Shown: piece by piece, positions 31,239 through 39,721 of the stretch
Layout of the letters: each line of letters starts with the position of its first letter
Position numbering within the stretch: position 1 is the stretch's first letter
Assembly (NCBI GenBank): GCA_030041255.1
Contig: JASHOF010000021.1
Span: forward strand, 1 to 41,613
Reading direction: 5' to 3'
Length of the DNA stretch: 41,613 nt
DNA from: Acetobacteraceae bacterium
Lineage (GTDB): Bacteria; Pseudomonadota; Alphaproteobacteria; Acetobacterales; Acetobacteraceae
Notes under the pieces: model-generated
What the model was told of the DNA's origin: nothing
What the model saw: only the letters and a program-made list of their open reading frames with translations
Databases searched by the model: none
Translations under genes and position numbers: made by a program

Positions 31239-34200
31239 TCATTCCGCAATCTGCCGTTCCTGCACGAGTTCGCGCGTCGGCCGGTCGGACAGTACTTCGG
31301 CTGCGTGCGACAGCCGCTGCGAACTTCCCAACCAGCGGCTGAGGCGTTCGAGGTAGAGGTAGATCACCGGCGTCGTGTACAGCGTCAGCCATTGCGAGAC
31401 CAAGAGCCCGCCGATGATCGCGATACCGAGGGGCCGCCGCAGCTCGGAACCGGCGCCGTGGCCGAACGCGAGCGGCATGGCGCCGAACAAGGCGGAGAAG
31501 GTCGTCATCATGATCGGCCGAAAACGCAGCAGGCAGGCCTGATGGATCGCCTCGCGCGGGCTTTTTCCCTCGTGGCGCTGCGCCTGCAAGGCGAAGTCGA
31601 TCATCATGATCGCATTCTTCTTCACGATGCCGATCAGCAGGATCATGCCGATGATGGCGATCACCGTGAGGCTGTACCCAAACAGCATCAGCATGATCAA
31701 AGTGCCCACGCCCGCCGACGGCAGCGCGGAGAGAATGGTGATCGGATGGATATAGCTTTCGTACAAAATGCCGAGCACGATATAGACGACCAGCACCGCC
31801 GCCGCGAGCAAGAGCGGCATCGAGGACAGTGACGCCTGGAACGCCTGGGCCGTGCCCTGGAACGATCCGGTCAAGGTCGGGGGAACATCGAGGCTTTCCG
31901 TCAGCCGATTGATGGCATCGACCGCCTGGCCCAGCGACTTGCCCGGAGCGAGGTTGAACGACAGCGTCACGGCCGGGAACTCTCCCTGGTGGCTGACCGA
32001 GAGCGGCTGCAGCGTGCGGGTGAAGTGGGCGAACGCGCTCAGCGGTACCTGGGCACCGGTCGGCGACGATACGTAGATCTCCGAGAGCGTGCTCGGATCG
32101 TCGCGGAACTGCGGCGCTACCTCCAGGATGACCTTGTACTGGTTGGTCGCGGTATAGATGGTCGCGACCTGACGCTGTCCGAATGCATCGTACAGCGTCT
32201 GGTCGATCTGGTCGGCGGTCAGGCCGAGGCGCGACGCCTGGTCGCGGTCGACGGTAATCGCGATGTGCGGAGCGGCGCTCTGCTCGTCGGACGCCACGTC
32301 TTGCAGCTCCGGCAGCTTCTGCAAGTCCTGCTCCAGGATCGGCGCCCAGTGATCGAGCTCCTCCTGGTCGGTGTCGGTCAGCGTGTACTGATACTGCGTG
32401 CGGCTCAGGCGGCCGCCGACGTTGATGTCCTGGCCTGCCTGCATGAAGAACCCGGCACCCTCCACCCCGGCAAGCTGGTCCCGCAGCCGCTCGATCACCT
32501 GCTGGGCGGTGACGTTGCGTTGATCGAACGGCTTCAATTGCATGTAGACGCGGGCGGTATTCTCGGTCGGGTTGTACGAATAGGTGCCGCCGGTGGAGAA
32601 CACGGCGTGCATGGCGGGGTCCTTCATGGCAACCGCGACGATGTCGTGCCGCAGCTTGTTGGTTTGTTCGAACGAGGCATCCTGCCTTGTATCGACCTCG
32701 CCAAAAATGAACCCGGTATCCTGTTCCGGGAAGAATCCCTTGGGAATGACGACGTACAAGTAGCCGGTCACCACGATCAGCGCCAGCGTGGCGAACAGCA
32801 TCAGAGGCTGGTGACGGAACACCCAGCCCAGGCCGCGGTCGTAGGCGCGCAGCACCCGCTTGAAGCAATGCTCGGCGCCTCGGTAGAACCAGCCGTGGTT
32901 CTGCTCTTCTTCCCGTTTCAGGAACAAGGAGCACAGCACGGGGGTGAGCGTCAGCGATATGAAGGCGGAGCTGATCACGGCGACCGAAACGGTGACCGCG
33001 AACTCGCGGAACAGCCGGCCGATGATGCCGCCCATGAGGAACAACGGAATGAAGACGGCGATCAGCGAGAAGGTGATGGAAACGATGGTGAAGCCGATCT
33101 GGCCCGCCCCGCGCAGCGCGGCCCGGAATGGCCGTTCCCCCTCTTCGATGTAGCGCACGATGTTCTCGATCATCACGATCGCATCATCGACCACGAAGCC
33201 GACCGAGATCGTCAGCGCCATCAGCGAAATATTGTCGAGGCTGTAGCCGGCACCGTACATGATGGCCAAGGTCGCCAGCAGCGACAGCGGCAGCGCCATG
33301 CTGGGGATGATGGTGGCCCACACGGTGCGCAGGAAGACGAAGATGACCAGCACCACCAGGGCCACGGTGATCGCCATGGTGATCTGCACGTCGTGCACCC
33401 CGGCGCGGATGATCAGGGAGCGGTCGGACATCAGGCGGACATGCACGTCGGGTGGGATCGCCGCCTCCAGGGTCGGCATCAACTTCTCGATGCGCTTGAC
33501 CAGCTCGATGGTGTTGGCCCCGGGGGCACGCTCGATGGCGATGCCTTCGGCCGGCCGGTTATCGAACCAGGCGCCGACATAGAGGTTCTGGATGGAGTTG
33601 ACCGCCTTGCCGACGTCCTTGATGCGAACCGGAGCGCCATCCTTGTAAGCGATGATGACGTTGGCGTATTGCCCGGCATCGAAGAGCTGGTCGTTGGTAT
33701 CCAGGGAAATCGCCTTGTGCGTCCCCTCGATCTCGCCCTTCGGCTCATTCACTGTCGAGGCGACCAGGGCGTTGCGCACATTCTCGAGGCCGATTCCGCG
33801 CGCGGCGAGCTCGGTGGGATTGATCTCGATGCGGGCGCCATACTGCTTCTGGCCAAACACCCCGACCTGGGAAACGCCCGGCACGGTCGAAAGCTGCTGC
33901 GCCAGGATCGTGTAGGCGTAGTTGTCGAGCTGATAGACCGGCACTGCGTCGGAATAGACGGCGTAGATCAGCACCGGAAAATCCGCCGGGTTGACCTTCT
34001 TGTAGGTCGGCGGACTCGGCATATCCGTCGGCAGCAGGCCGCTGGCGGCGGCGATCGCGGTCTGCACGTCCTCCGCCGCGCCGTCGATATTGCGCGAGAG
34101 GTCGAACTGCAGGGTGATCGTGGTCGTGCCGGTGCCGCTGAGCGAGGTCATCTGCGCCAGCCCGGGAATCGACGTGAATTGCTGCTCCAGCGGCGTGGCG

Positions 34201-34388
34201 ATCGCCGTGGCCATCGTGGATGGACTGGCCCCCGGGTAGCTGGCGGTGACGGTGATGGTCGGAAAATCCACGTTCGGCAGCGCCGCGACCGGCAGCAGCG
34301 TATAGGCCACCACGCCGAACACGAGAATGCCCAGCATCAAGAGCGAGGTGGCGATCGGGCGGCGAATGAAAGGTTCGGAAATGCTCAT
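31239..34388 (-). CDS. RND multidrug efflux pump, inner-membrane permease (MdtB/MdtC-AcrB type)
   Basis: 1049-residue pump, normal for the hydrophobe/amphiphile efflux family. The start at 34388 (MSISEPFIRRPIATSLLM) is the typical beginning of MdtB/MdtC-like proteins; the frame to 34430 is an extension. Seen: the first transmembrane helix, then periplasmic porter repeats containing VDFPTITVTASYPGASPSTM, the fourth-helix proton relay GFVVDDAIVMIENIVRYIEEG (adjacent Asp pair), the second porter half starting after GWVFRHQPLMLFATLAL, and the C-terminal helix block IGMILLIGIVKKNAIMMIDFALQ. It should work with the membrane-fusion protein encoded just upstream and an outer-membrane channel encoded elsewhere. 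The exact substrates are not visible. Confidence 0.95.
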   Translation of the reverse strand: MSISEPFIRRPIATSLLMLGILVFGVVAYTLLPVAALPNVDFPTITVTASYPGASPSTMATAIATPLEQQFTSIPGLAQMTSLSGTGTTTITLQFDLSRNIDGAAEDVQTAIAAASGLLPTDMPSPPTYKKVNPADFPVLIYAVYSDAVPVYQLDNYAYTILAQQLSTVPGVSQVGVFGQKQYGARIEINPTELAARGIGLENVRNALVASTVNEPKGEIEGTHKAISLDTNDQLFDAGQYANVIIAYKDGAPVRIKDVGKAVNSIQNLYVGAWFDNRPAEGIAIERAPGANTIELVKRIEKLMPTLEAAIPPDVHVRLMSDRSLIIRAGVHDVQITMAITVALVVLVIFVFLRTVWATIIPSMALPLSLLATLAIMYGAGYSLDNISLMALTISVGFVVDDAIVMIENIVRYIEEGERPFRAALRGAGQIGFTIVSITFSLIAVFIPLFLMGGIIGRLFREFAVTVSVAVISSAFISLTLTPVLCSLFLKREEEQNHGWFYRGAEHCFKRVLRAYDRGLGWVFRHQPLMLFATLALIVVTGYLYVVIPKGFFPEQDTGFIFGEVDTRQDASFEQTNKLRHDIVAVAMKDPAMHAVFSTGGTYSYNPTENTARVYMQLKPFDQRNVTAQQVIERLRDQLAGVEGAGFFMQAGQDINVGGRLSRTQYQYTLTDTDQEELDHWAPILEQDLQKLPELQDVASDEQSAAPHIAITVDRDQASRLGLTADQIDQTLYDAFGQRQVATIYTATNQYKVILEVAPQFRDDPSTLSEIYVSSPTGAQVPLSAFAHFTRTLQPLSVSHQGEFPAVTLSFNLAPGKSLGQAVDAINRLTESLDVPPTLTGSFQGTAQAFQASLSSMPLLLAAAVLVVYIVLGILYESYIHPITILSALPSAGVGTLIMLMLFGYSLTVIAIIGMILLIGIVKKNAIMMIDFALQAQRHEGKSPREAIHQACLLRFRPIMMTTFSALFGAMPLAFGHGAGSELRRPLGIAIIGGLLVSQWLTLYTTPVIYLYLERLSRWLGSSQRLSHAAEVLSDRPTRELVQERQIAE

Positions 34389-34404
34389 CGCGGCGCGGTC
34401 CGCT

Positions 34405-35550
34405 CTACCGCGTTGGCGATTCCGCGGCATAGGCCTGCCGCAGCGTGACGCGCGCCCCTTCGGTCAGCCGATACTGCCCGGCGACAACGACGTGCTGGCC
34501 CGGCTGCAGGCCTTTGGTGATCACGGCGAGGCCGTCCTCGACGTCGGCGACCATCACGTTCCGGCGTGTGACCGTGTCATCCTGACTGATGACATAGACA
34601 TAATCGCCATCCGGCCCCTGCTGTACCGTTTGCGACGGCACGGTCGCCACGTCGTGGCGGACCCGCAGGATCAGCCGGGCGTTGACGAATTCCCCGGGCC
34701 AGAGCCGCTCATTGCGGTTGAGGAACTGGGCCTTCAACTGCACGGTGCCGGTGGCCTGGTTGACCGTGTTGTCGATCAGCGTCAGCGTGCCTTGGGCGAG
34801 CCGGGCCTTGCCGTCGGCGCTGAGCGCGGTTACCGCCAGGGGCGCAAGCTCCTGGTAATGACGGATCTCGTCCAGCTTGTCCTGCGGCAGCGTGAAAGTG
34901 ACGAAGATCGGCTGCATCTGGGTGACCACGACCAGCGGCGTGTTGTTGGCCACCTGCAGGAGGTTGCCGATATCCACCAGTCGGGCGCCGGTGCGTCCAT
35001 CGATCGGCGAGCGGATGTCGGTGTAGCTCAGGTTCAGTGCCGCGGTCGCGATCGCTGCGTGATCGCCCTCGATGGCGGCCTGAAGCTCCGCCACCAGGCC
35101 GCGCTGGTCGTCATAGCTTTGCCGGGTCTGGAAACCGTGGCCGACCAGGGAGGCGTAGCGCGCCAGATCCGCCTGGGCGGCCCCGAGCAGCGCCTGGTCT
35201 TTCGCCTTTGCCGCCAGTGCCTGCTCGAGCGCGTCCTGGTAGGGGCGGGGGTCGATCTGGAACAGCAGGTCGCCCGTCTTCACCTCCTGACCTTCGGTAA
35301 AGGCTACCTTGACGATCGGCCCGCTGACGCGGGTCTCGATCGTTACGGTGTTGAAGGCCTGGACCGTGCCGATACCCTGGAGATAGACCGGCATGTTGGA
35401 GGCGGTGACGACGCCGGGAGTGACGGGCACGGCGGGTGGCGGGGTCTCGGCCCTGGCGTGCGAGACGCCGCGATCCAGGCCCAGCCGCCACGCCACGACC
35501 CCCGCCAGCAGCACCAGCAGGCCCAGGCCACCCAGCGCACGCTTCGACAT
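34405..35550 (-). CDS. RND efflux membrane-fusion (adaptor) protein, MdtA-like
   Basis: 381 residues from the ATG at 35550 (MSKRALGGLGLLVLLAGVVAW), which has GAGGGGGGCCGGGAA upstream; the frame to 35655 is non-coding. A single N-terminal hydrophobic segment anchors or exports it. Seen: the beta-barrel/lipoyl half-motif TVTIETRVSGPIVKVAFTEGQEVKTGDLLFQIDPRPYQ (about 65-105), an alpha-hairpin of about 75 residues, the second lipoyl half YTDIRSPIDGRTGARLVDIGNLL, then the beta-barrel with VTQMQPIFVTFTLPQ and a C-terminal membrane-proximal domain ending in EGARVTLRQAY. It bridges the pump to an outer-membrane channel. A 16-bp gap precedes the pump start. Confidence 0.94.
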   Translation of the reverse strand: MSKRALGGLGLLVLLAGVVAWRLGLDRGVSHARAETPPPAVPVTPGVVTASNMPVYLQGIGTVQAFNTVTIETRVSGPIVKVAFTEGQEVKTGDLLFQIDPRPYQDALEQALAAKAKDQALLGAAQADLARYASLVGHGFQTRQSYDDQRGLVAELQAAIEGDHAAIATAALNLSYTDIRSPIDGRTGARLVDIGNLLQVANNTPLVVVTQMQPIFVTFTLPQDKLDEIRHYQELAPLAVTALSADGKARLAQGTLTLIDNTVNQATGTVQLKAQFLNRNERLWPGEFVNARLILRVRHDVATVPSQTVQQGPDGDYVYVISQDDTVTRRNVMVADVEDGLAVITKGLQPGQHVVVAGQYRLTEGARVTLRQAYAAESPTR

Positions 35551-35657
35551 TTCCCGGCCCCCCTCACCGTCAGGGCATCGCTTCGCACGGTCCGCCTTCG
35601 TTCGCCGGCAGTGGCAGCCTTGCGGCGCCGGCCACTCCAATGTTGCGGCGAACACCG

Positions 35658-35693
35658 CGATCTATACGATATCTGTCATAGACGATCTATACG
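35658..35693. repeat. Direct repeat CGATCTATACG x2, possible MarR/adaptor operator
   Basis: CGATCTATACG occurs at 35658-35668 and 35683-35693, a 25-bp offset, in the AT-richest stretch of the gap upstream of the adaptor gene. On the minus strand the repeats read CGTATAGATCG, containing -10-like TATAGA. The offset is about 2.4 helical turns. Candidate operator for the MarR regulator at the end of this operon. Confidence 0.4.
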
Positions 35694-35925
35694 GAGCAGG
35701 CGGGGCGGCAGCGCTTCCCAATGCGCACGGGCCACCCGCGCTTCCGGCGAGGCTTCCTCAACGATGTGCCGTTCGTTGCGGTGAATTGCCGCGCGCCGGA
35801 GGAAGTGGCCGGAAACGCCGGCGGCGGCGATGTTCGCAGGATCTGTTCGATCGGCGGCAGCCGCCGCCGCTTCTGCGGCGCTGCCGCGCCGGAGCGAGTG
35901 CGGGGCTCTCGGGCCCAGTCCGGCG

Positions 35926-35981
35926 TTGACAGCAGTTGACAGCAGAAGAAGCCCCTGTGCTACGCTTGTAAACGCGTTTAC
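35926..35981 (+). promoter_or_regulatory. Promoter and palindromic LacI-family operator
   Basis: A tandem TTGACAGCAG repeat gives two -35 boxes (35926-35931 and 35936-35941). TACGCT (35961-35966) with an upstream TG is the best -10, though the spacer of 19 bp from the second box is long. Directly after it lies GTAAACGCGTTTAC (35968-35981), a perfect 14-bp palindrome with the central CG typical of LacI-family operators, near the expected start of transcription. Autorepression by the LacI protein encoded 14 bp downstream is likely. Confidence 0.65.
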
Positions 35982-35994
35982 TGGACGCAGGCCG

Positions 35995-37047
35995 ATGGCC
36001 ACCCGCCCTGTTGGTGCCCGCATCCGCGACGTCGCCGCCGCCGCCCGGGTCTCCCCGGCGGCGGTCTCGCGCTACCTCAACGGCTCTCTTAGCCTCCCCT
36101 ATCCGACCGCCGAGCGCATCGACCACGCCGTCCGCCGCCTCGACTACCGCCCCAACCCGCATGCGCGGCGGCTCAGCCTCGGCCGCTCCGAGACCATCGG
36201 ACTGGTACTCCCCGATATCGCCAACCCCTTCTTCGCGCGCCTCGCCGCCGCCATCGAGGAGGCGGCCGATCGCGCCGGCCTCGGCCTCGTTCTCTCCGCC
36301 ACCCTCAACCGCCAGGACCGCGAGCTCGAATACCTCGAACGGATGCGCCGCAATCGCGTGGACGGGCTGATCTTCGTCACCAATCACGCCGATGACGGGG
36401 CGCTCTGCCGCGCGCTCAACGCCGCCCCGGGCGTCATCCTGCTCGACGAGGACGTGCCCGGCGCCGCGGTAGCGAAGGTGTTCTGCGACAACGAAGAGGG
36501 CGGCTTCCTTGCCGGCCGCCACCTGCTCGCCGCGGGCCACCGCCGCCTGGCCTTCATCGGTGGCCCGCCCGGCCTGATGAGTGCCCGCGACCGCCGCGCC
36601 GGGCTCACCCGCGCGCTTGCCCGATGTGCCGGCGCTACCCTCGTCTATGAAAGCTCTGGACCCTACACCATCGCCGAGGGTGCGCGCGCCGCCGCCGGGC
36701 TTCTCGCCATCGACCCGCTGCCCACCGCCGTCTTCGCGGCGAGTGACGAGCTCGTGCTCGGGTTGCTTTCGGTCGTGCGCGAAGCCGGCCTCGGAGTCCC
36801 ACGCGACATTTCGATCGTCGGCTTCGATGATGTCGGCCCGCTCAACCTGCTCGATCCGCCGGTCAGCACCATCCGCCAGCCGGTGGTCGCGATCGGCGAG
36901 CGCGCGGTTTCCCTGCTGATCGCCGATGGCAATGGCCCGCCGCCCTGCGAGCATCTTCCCGTACACCTGATCGAACGTGCCTCCGTGGCGCCACCGCGCC
37001 ACGATTCGACCCGCCCCTCCAACAAAACCAGGAGAAAACAGCCATGA
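35995..37047 (+). CDS. LacI-family transcriptional regulator of the third ABC operon
   Basis: 350 residues from the ATG at 35995. N-terminal LacI helix-turn-helix: IRDVAAAARVSPAAVSRYLNG (about residues 9-29) with the hinge helix PNPHARRLSLGRSETIG (about 54-70), then the periplasmic-binding-protein-like ligand domain: VLPDIANPFFARLAAAIEEAADRAG, DGLIFVTN, GHRRLAFIGGP, VFAASDELVLGLLSVVREAGL, VPRDISIVGFDDVGPLNLLDPPVSTIRQP. The frame 35830 onward is an extension without support. The gene ends in a 4-bp overlap with the binding-protein gene, so the regulator heads its own operon. A palindromic operator is just upstream. The effector is probably the imported compound or its derivative. Confidence 0.93.
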   Translation: MATRPVGARIRDVAAAARVSPAAVSRYLNGSLSLPYPTAERIDHAVRRLDYRPNPHARRLSLGRSETIGLVLPDIANPFFARLAAAIEEAADRAGLGLVLSATLNRQDRELEYLERMRRNRVDGLIFVTNHADDGALCRALNAAPGVILLDEDVPGAAVAKVFCDNEEGGFLAGRHLLAAGHRRLAFIGGPPGLMSARDRRAGLTRALARCAGATLVYESSGPYTIAEGARAAAGLLAIDPLPTAVFAASDELVLGLLSVVREAGLGVPRDISIVGFDDVGPLNLLDPPVSTIRQPVVAIGERAVSLLIADGNGPPPCEHLPVHLIERASVAPPRHDSTRPSNKTRRKQP

Positions 37048-37997
37048 AACGCCTGACCCGCCGTGCCGTGCTCGGGACCGCCGCCGCCGGTGCGCTTGCC
37101 GCGCCCTTTGCCGCGCCCTTTGCCGCCCGGGCGGCCGCACCCACTTTCGCCCTCGTCACGATCAACGAGCAGGCGCTTTTTTTCAATCAGCTCAACGACG
37201 GCGCGAAGAAGGCCGCCGCCAGGGCCGGGGCCACCCTCGTCATCTACAACCCGAACAACGATCCGGCCGCGCAGAACAACGCCATCGACGACTACATCCA
37301 GCAGAGGGTCGCCGGCATCATCGTCGATGCGATCGATGTCAACGGCATCATGCCGGCGGTCGAGAAGGCCTCGGCGGCCGGCATTCCGGTGGTGGCGGTG
37401 GATGCGATCCTTCCCAAGGGGCCGCAGAAATCGCAGATCGGCGTGGACAACGAAGGCGGCGGCGCCACCATTGGCCGCTACTTCGCCGACTACGCCACGA
37501 AGTCGATGGGCGGCAAGACCTCCCTCGGCATCGTCGGCGCCCTCAACTCCTTCATCCAGAACCTGCGCCAGAAGGGTTTCCAGGACGCCATCAAGGCCGA
37601 TCCGGGCATCCGGCTCGCGCAGGTGGTGGACGGGCGCAACATCCAGGACAACGCGATGAGCGTTTCCGAAACCCTGCTCACCGCCAACCCGGATCTCACC
37701 TCGATCTATGCGACCGGCGAGCCGGCGCTGATCGGTGCCATCGCCGCGGTGCAGAGCCAGGGGCGCGCCAAGGGTGTGAAGATCGTGGGTTGGGATCTCT
37801 CCGCCCAGGCGATCGCCGGGCTGGATGCGGGCTTCGTCCTCGCCGTCGTCCAGCAGGACCCGGTGCTGCTCGGCGCCGCCGCGGTCGATGCGCTGGTCGC
37901 GATGACCAAAGGGCAAAGTGTCGCGGCCCGCATCAACACCAGGCTCACCATCGTGACGAAGGAGAATGTCGGGCCGTACCGCAAGATGTTCTCGTGA
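37044..37997 (+). CDS. Periplasmic sugar-type ABC binding protein, third cassette (FrcB/RbsB-like)
   Basis: 317-residue cluster-B binding protein. RBS AGGAG lies inside the LacI gene end. The N-terminus MKRLTRRAVLGTAAAGALAAP looks like a twin-arginine-type signal peptide (RRAVLG). The mature part starts APTFALVTINEQALFFNQLNDG, has YIQQRVAGIIVDAIDVNG, the hinge region IGVDNEGGGATIGRYFADY, QNLRQKGFQDAIKADPGI, and SIYATGEPALIGAIAAVQSQG, close to fructose/ribose-binding proteins of the Frc type. It has no Cys in the mature part. The stop overlaps the GTG start of the ATPase (GTGA). Confidence 0.9.
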   Translation: MKRLTRRAVLGTAAAGALAAPFAAPFAARAAAPTFALVTINEQALFFNQLNDGAKKAAARAGATLVIYNPNNDPAAQNNAIDDYIQQRVAGIIVDAIDVNGIMPAVEKASAAGIPVVAVDAILPKGPQKSQIGVDNEGGGATIGRYFADYATKSMGGKTSLGIVGALNSFIQNLRQKGFQDAIKADPGIRLAQVVDGRNIQDNAMSVSETLLTANPDLTSIYATGEPALIGAIAAVQSQGRAKGVKIVGWDLSAQAIAGLDAGFVLAVVQQDPVLLGAAAVDALVAMTKGQSVAARINTRLTIVTKENVGPYRKMFS

Positions 37998-38728
37998 CGG
38001 GGGAGCCGCTGGTCGCGCTGCGCGGCATCGAGAAATCCTTCGGCTCGATCGCCGCGCTGCGCGGGGTCGATCTCGAACTTTATGCCGGCGAATGCCTCGG
38101 CCTCGTCGGCGACAACGCGGCGGGCAAATCGACGCTGACGAAAATTCTCGCCGGCGTGCATGCGCCCGACCGCGGCCAGATCATGGTCGCCGGCGAGGAT
38201 GTGCGCTTCGCCGATCCCGCGGCGGCGCGCGCCCGCCGCATCGAGATGGTGTATCAGGACCTCAGCCTCTGCGACACCATCGATGTCGCCGGCAATCTCT
38301 TCCTGGGCCGCGAAGTTGCCACCGGCGGCTTTCTTCGCAAGCGGGCCATGGTCGCGGCGGCGCGGCAGATGCTCGGTGCGCTGCAGATCCGCATTCCCAA
38401 CCTCGGTGCGACCGTCGGTGCGCTCTCGGGGGGCCAGCGGCAGTCGATCGCCATCGCGCGCGCCGCCTCCTTCGATCCGCTGGTGCTGATCATGGACGAG
38501 CCGACCTCGGCGCTTGCCGTCTCCGAGGTCGAGGCCGTGCTCGCCCTGATCCGCCGCGTCAAGGCGCAGGGCGTCGCCGTCGTGCTGATCACGCATCGGC
38601 TGCAGGATCTGTTCCGCGTCTGCGACCGCATCGCCGTGATGTACGAGGGGTTGAAGGTGGCGGAGCGGCGGATCGGCGAGACCAGCCTCGAGGATCTGGT
38701 GACGCTGATCGTCGGCGGTGCCGGATGA
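37994..38728 (+). CDS. ABC transporter ATP-binding protein, single domain (FrcA-type)
   Basis: 244 residues from a GTG start at 37994 that overlaps the binding-protein stop by 4 bp. Only one ATPase domain, unlike the duplicated ATPases at 461 and 9782, as in Rhizobium FrcA. Walker A GDNAAGKST (about 37-45), Q-loop VYQDLSLC, signature LSGGQRQSIAI, Walker B LVLIMDEPTSAL, and switch LITHRLQDLF. Two copies would serve one permease dimer. The stop overlaps the permease start (ATGA). The longer open frame upstream is a shadow of the binding-protein gene. Confidence 0.92.
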   Translation: MTGEPLVALRGIEKSFGSIAALRGVDLELYAGECLGLVGDNAAGKSTLTKILAGVHAPDRGQIMVAGEDVRFADPAAARARRIEMVYQDLSLCDTIDVAGNLFLGREVATGGFLRKRAMVAAARQMLGALQIRIPNLGATVGALSGGQRQSIAIARAASFDPLVLIMDEPTSALAVSEVEAVLALIRRVKAQGVAVVLITHRLQDLFRVCDRIAVMYEGLKVAERRIGETSLEDLVTLIVGGAG

Positions 38729-39720
38729 GTGCCGGCGCCCGGCCGGCCGGCGCGCGCCGCGCCGATTTCCTGATCAAGCACGCGCCGATTCTTTCCATCG
38801 CCGGCTTCGCGCTTCTCTGTCTCGTCGTCTTTGCCTGGGGCAGCCCGTATTTCCTGAGCGGCGGCAACCTGCTCAATCTCGTCCGCCAGTCGGCACCTCT
38901 GCTCATCGTCGCCATCGCCATGACCTTCGTCATCACCACGGGCGGCATCGATCTCTCGGTCGGCTCGATCGTGGCCCTGGTGAATGCGCTGGCCGCGATC
39001 GCGCTCAAGGCCGGGCTCGACTGGCCGTTCGTGGTGCTCTGCATGCTGCTCGTGGGCGCGCTCGCCGGATGGGTGCAGGGCTGGTTCTCGGCCTACCAGG
39101 GCATTCCCTCCTTCATCGTCACCCTCGCCTTCCTCGTCGGCCTGCGCGGTTTCGCGCTGCTGCTGACACGCGGCTATTCGATTCCGATCGCGCCCGGAAG
39201 CTGGTTCGACGCGCTCGGCCGCGGCTCCCTCGGCCCGTTCCCGGTGCCCGCGCTCCTCGCCGCGCTGACCTCCCTCATCGGCTTCATCGCGCTCGGCGGC
39301 ACCCGCTACGGCAGGCACGTGATTGCCGTCGGCGCCAATCTCGAGGCAGCGCGCCGCGCCGGCATTCCCGCCCGCCGCATTGCCGCCTCCGTGTTCGTGC
39401 TCACCGGCCTTGCCGCCGCGCTTTCCGGCCTCATCATCGCGGCGAGACTCGGCTCCGGCTCCTCGAATGCGGCGGTCGGCTTCGAATTGCAGGTGATTGC
39501 TGCAGTGGTTCTCGGCGGCACCTCGCTTTTCGGCGGCTCCGGCACCATCGTCGGCACCGTTCTCGGCGCGCTCACCATCGCCATGATCGGCAACGGACTG
39601 ATCCTCATGCACGTCTCTCCCTTCTTCACCGAGATTGCAACCGGCGCCATCATCCTCGGCGCGGTGTGGCTCAACGCGCGCGTCTTCGCCCGCCTCGCCG
39701 GTCCCGATCGCAGGCGCTGA
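38725..39720 (+). CDS. CUT2-type ABC transporter permease (FrcC/RbsC-like), third cassette
   Basis: 331-residue BPD_transp_2 membrane protein. First hydrophobic helix SIAGFALLCLVVFAW (about 23-37), motif TTGGIDLSVGSIVALVNAL (about 71-89), PSFIVTLAFLVGLRG, coupling loop GANLEAARRAGIPARRIAA, and GGTSLFGGSGTIVGTVLGAL near the C-terminus. Only one permease is encoded here, so the channel is probably a homodimer, unlike the paired permeases of the two left-hand cassettes. It starts inside the ATPase stop (ATGA). Confidence 0.92.
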   Translation: MSAGARPAGARRADFLIKHAPILSIAGFALLCLVVFAWGSPYFLSGGNLLNLVRQSAPLLIVAIAMTFVITTGGIDLSVGSIVALVNALAAIALKAGLDWPFVVLCMLLVGALAGWVQGWFSAYQGIPSFIVTLAFLVGLRGFALLLTRGYSIPIAPGSWFDALGRGSLGPFPVPALLAALTSLIGFIALGGTRYGRHVIAVGANLEAARRAGIPARRIAASVFVLTGLAAALSGLIIAARLGSGSSNAAVGFELQVIAAVVLGGTSLFGGSGTIVGTVLGALTIAMIGNGLILMHVSPFFTEIATGAIILGAVWLNARVFARLAGPDRRR

Positions 39721-39721
39721 G

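Larger units (their letters stand above)
35551..35994. other. Divergent promoter region between adaptor and LacI genes
   Basis: 444-bp region separating the leftward efflux operon from the rightward LacI operon. It contains the direct repeats at 35658-35693 and the LacI promoter/operator at 35926-35981. The middle stretch (about 35720-35920) shows nothing I can assign with confidence; open frames there look like chance. Confidence 0.5.

Noticed and set aside
31989-34448. Long forward frame (819 codons) over the RND pump gene
   Set aside because: Shadow of the pump reading frame in high-GC DNA; no motif or codon pattern of its own.
35721-35939. Frame with PFVAVNC, a motif seen in sigma-54 enhancer-binding proteins
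   Set aside because: Only seven residues match. There is no Walker or GAFTGA segment around them, and the frame is otherwise random, so I treat it as chance.
35830-35994. Longer N-terminal extension of the LacI gene
   Set aside because: It would place the promoter and the palindromic operator inside the coding frame; the standard LacI start at 35995 is clear.
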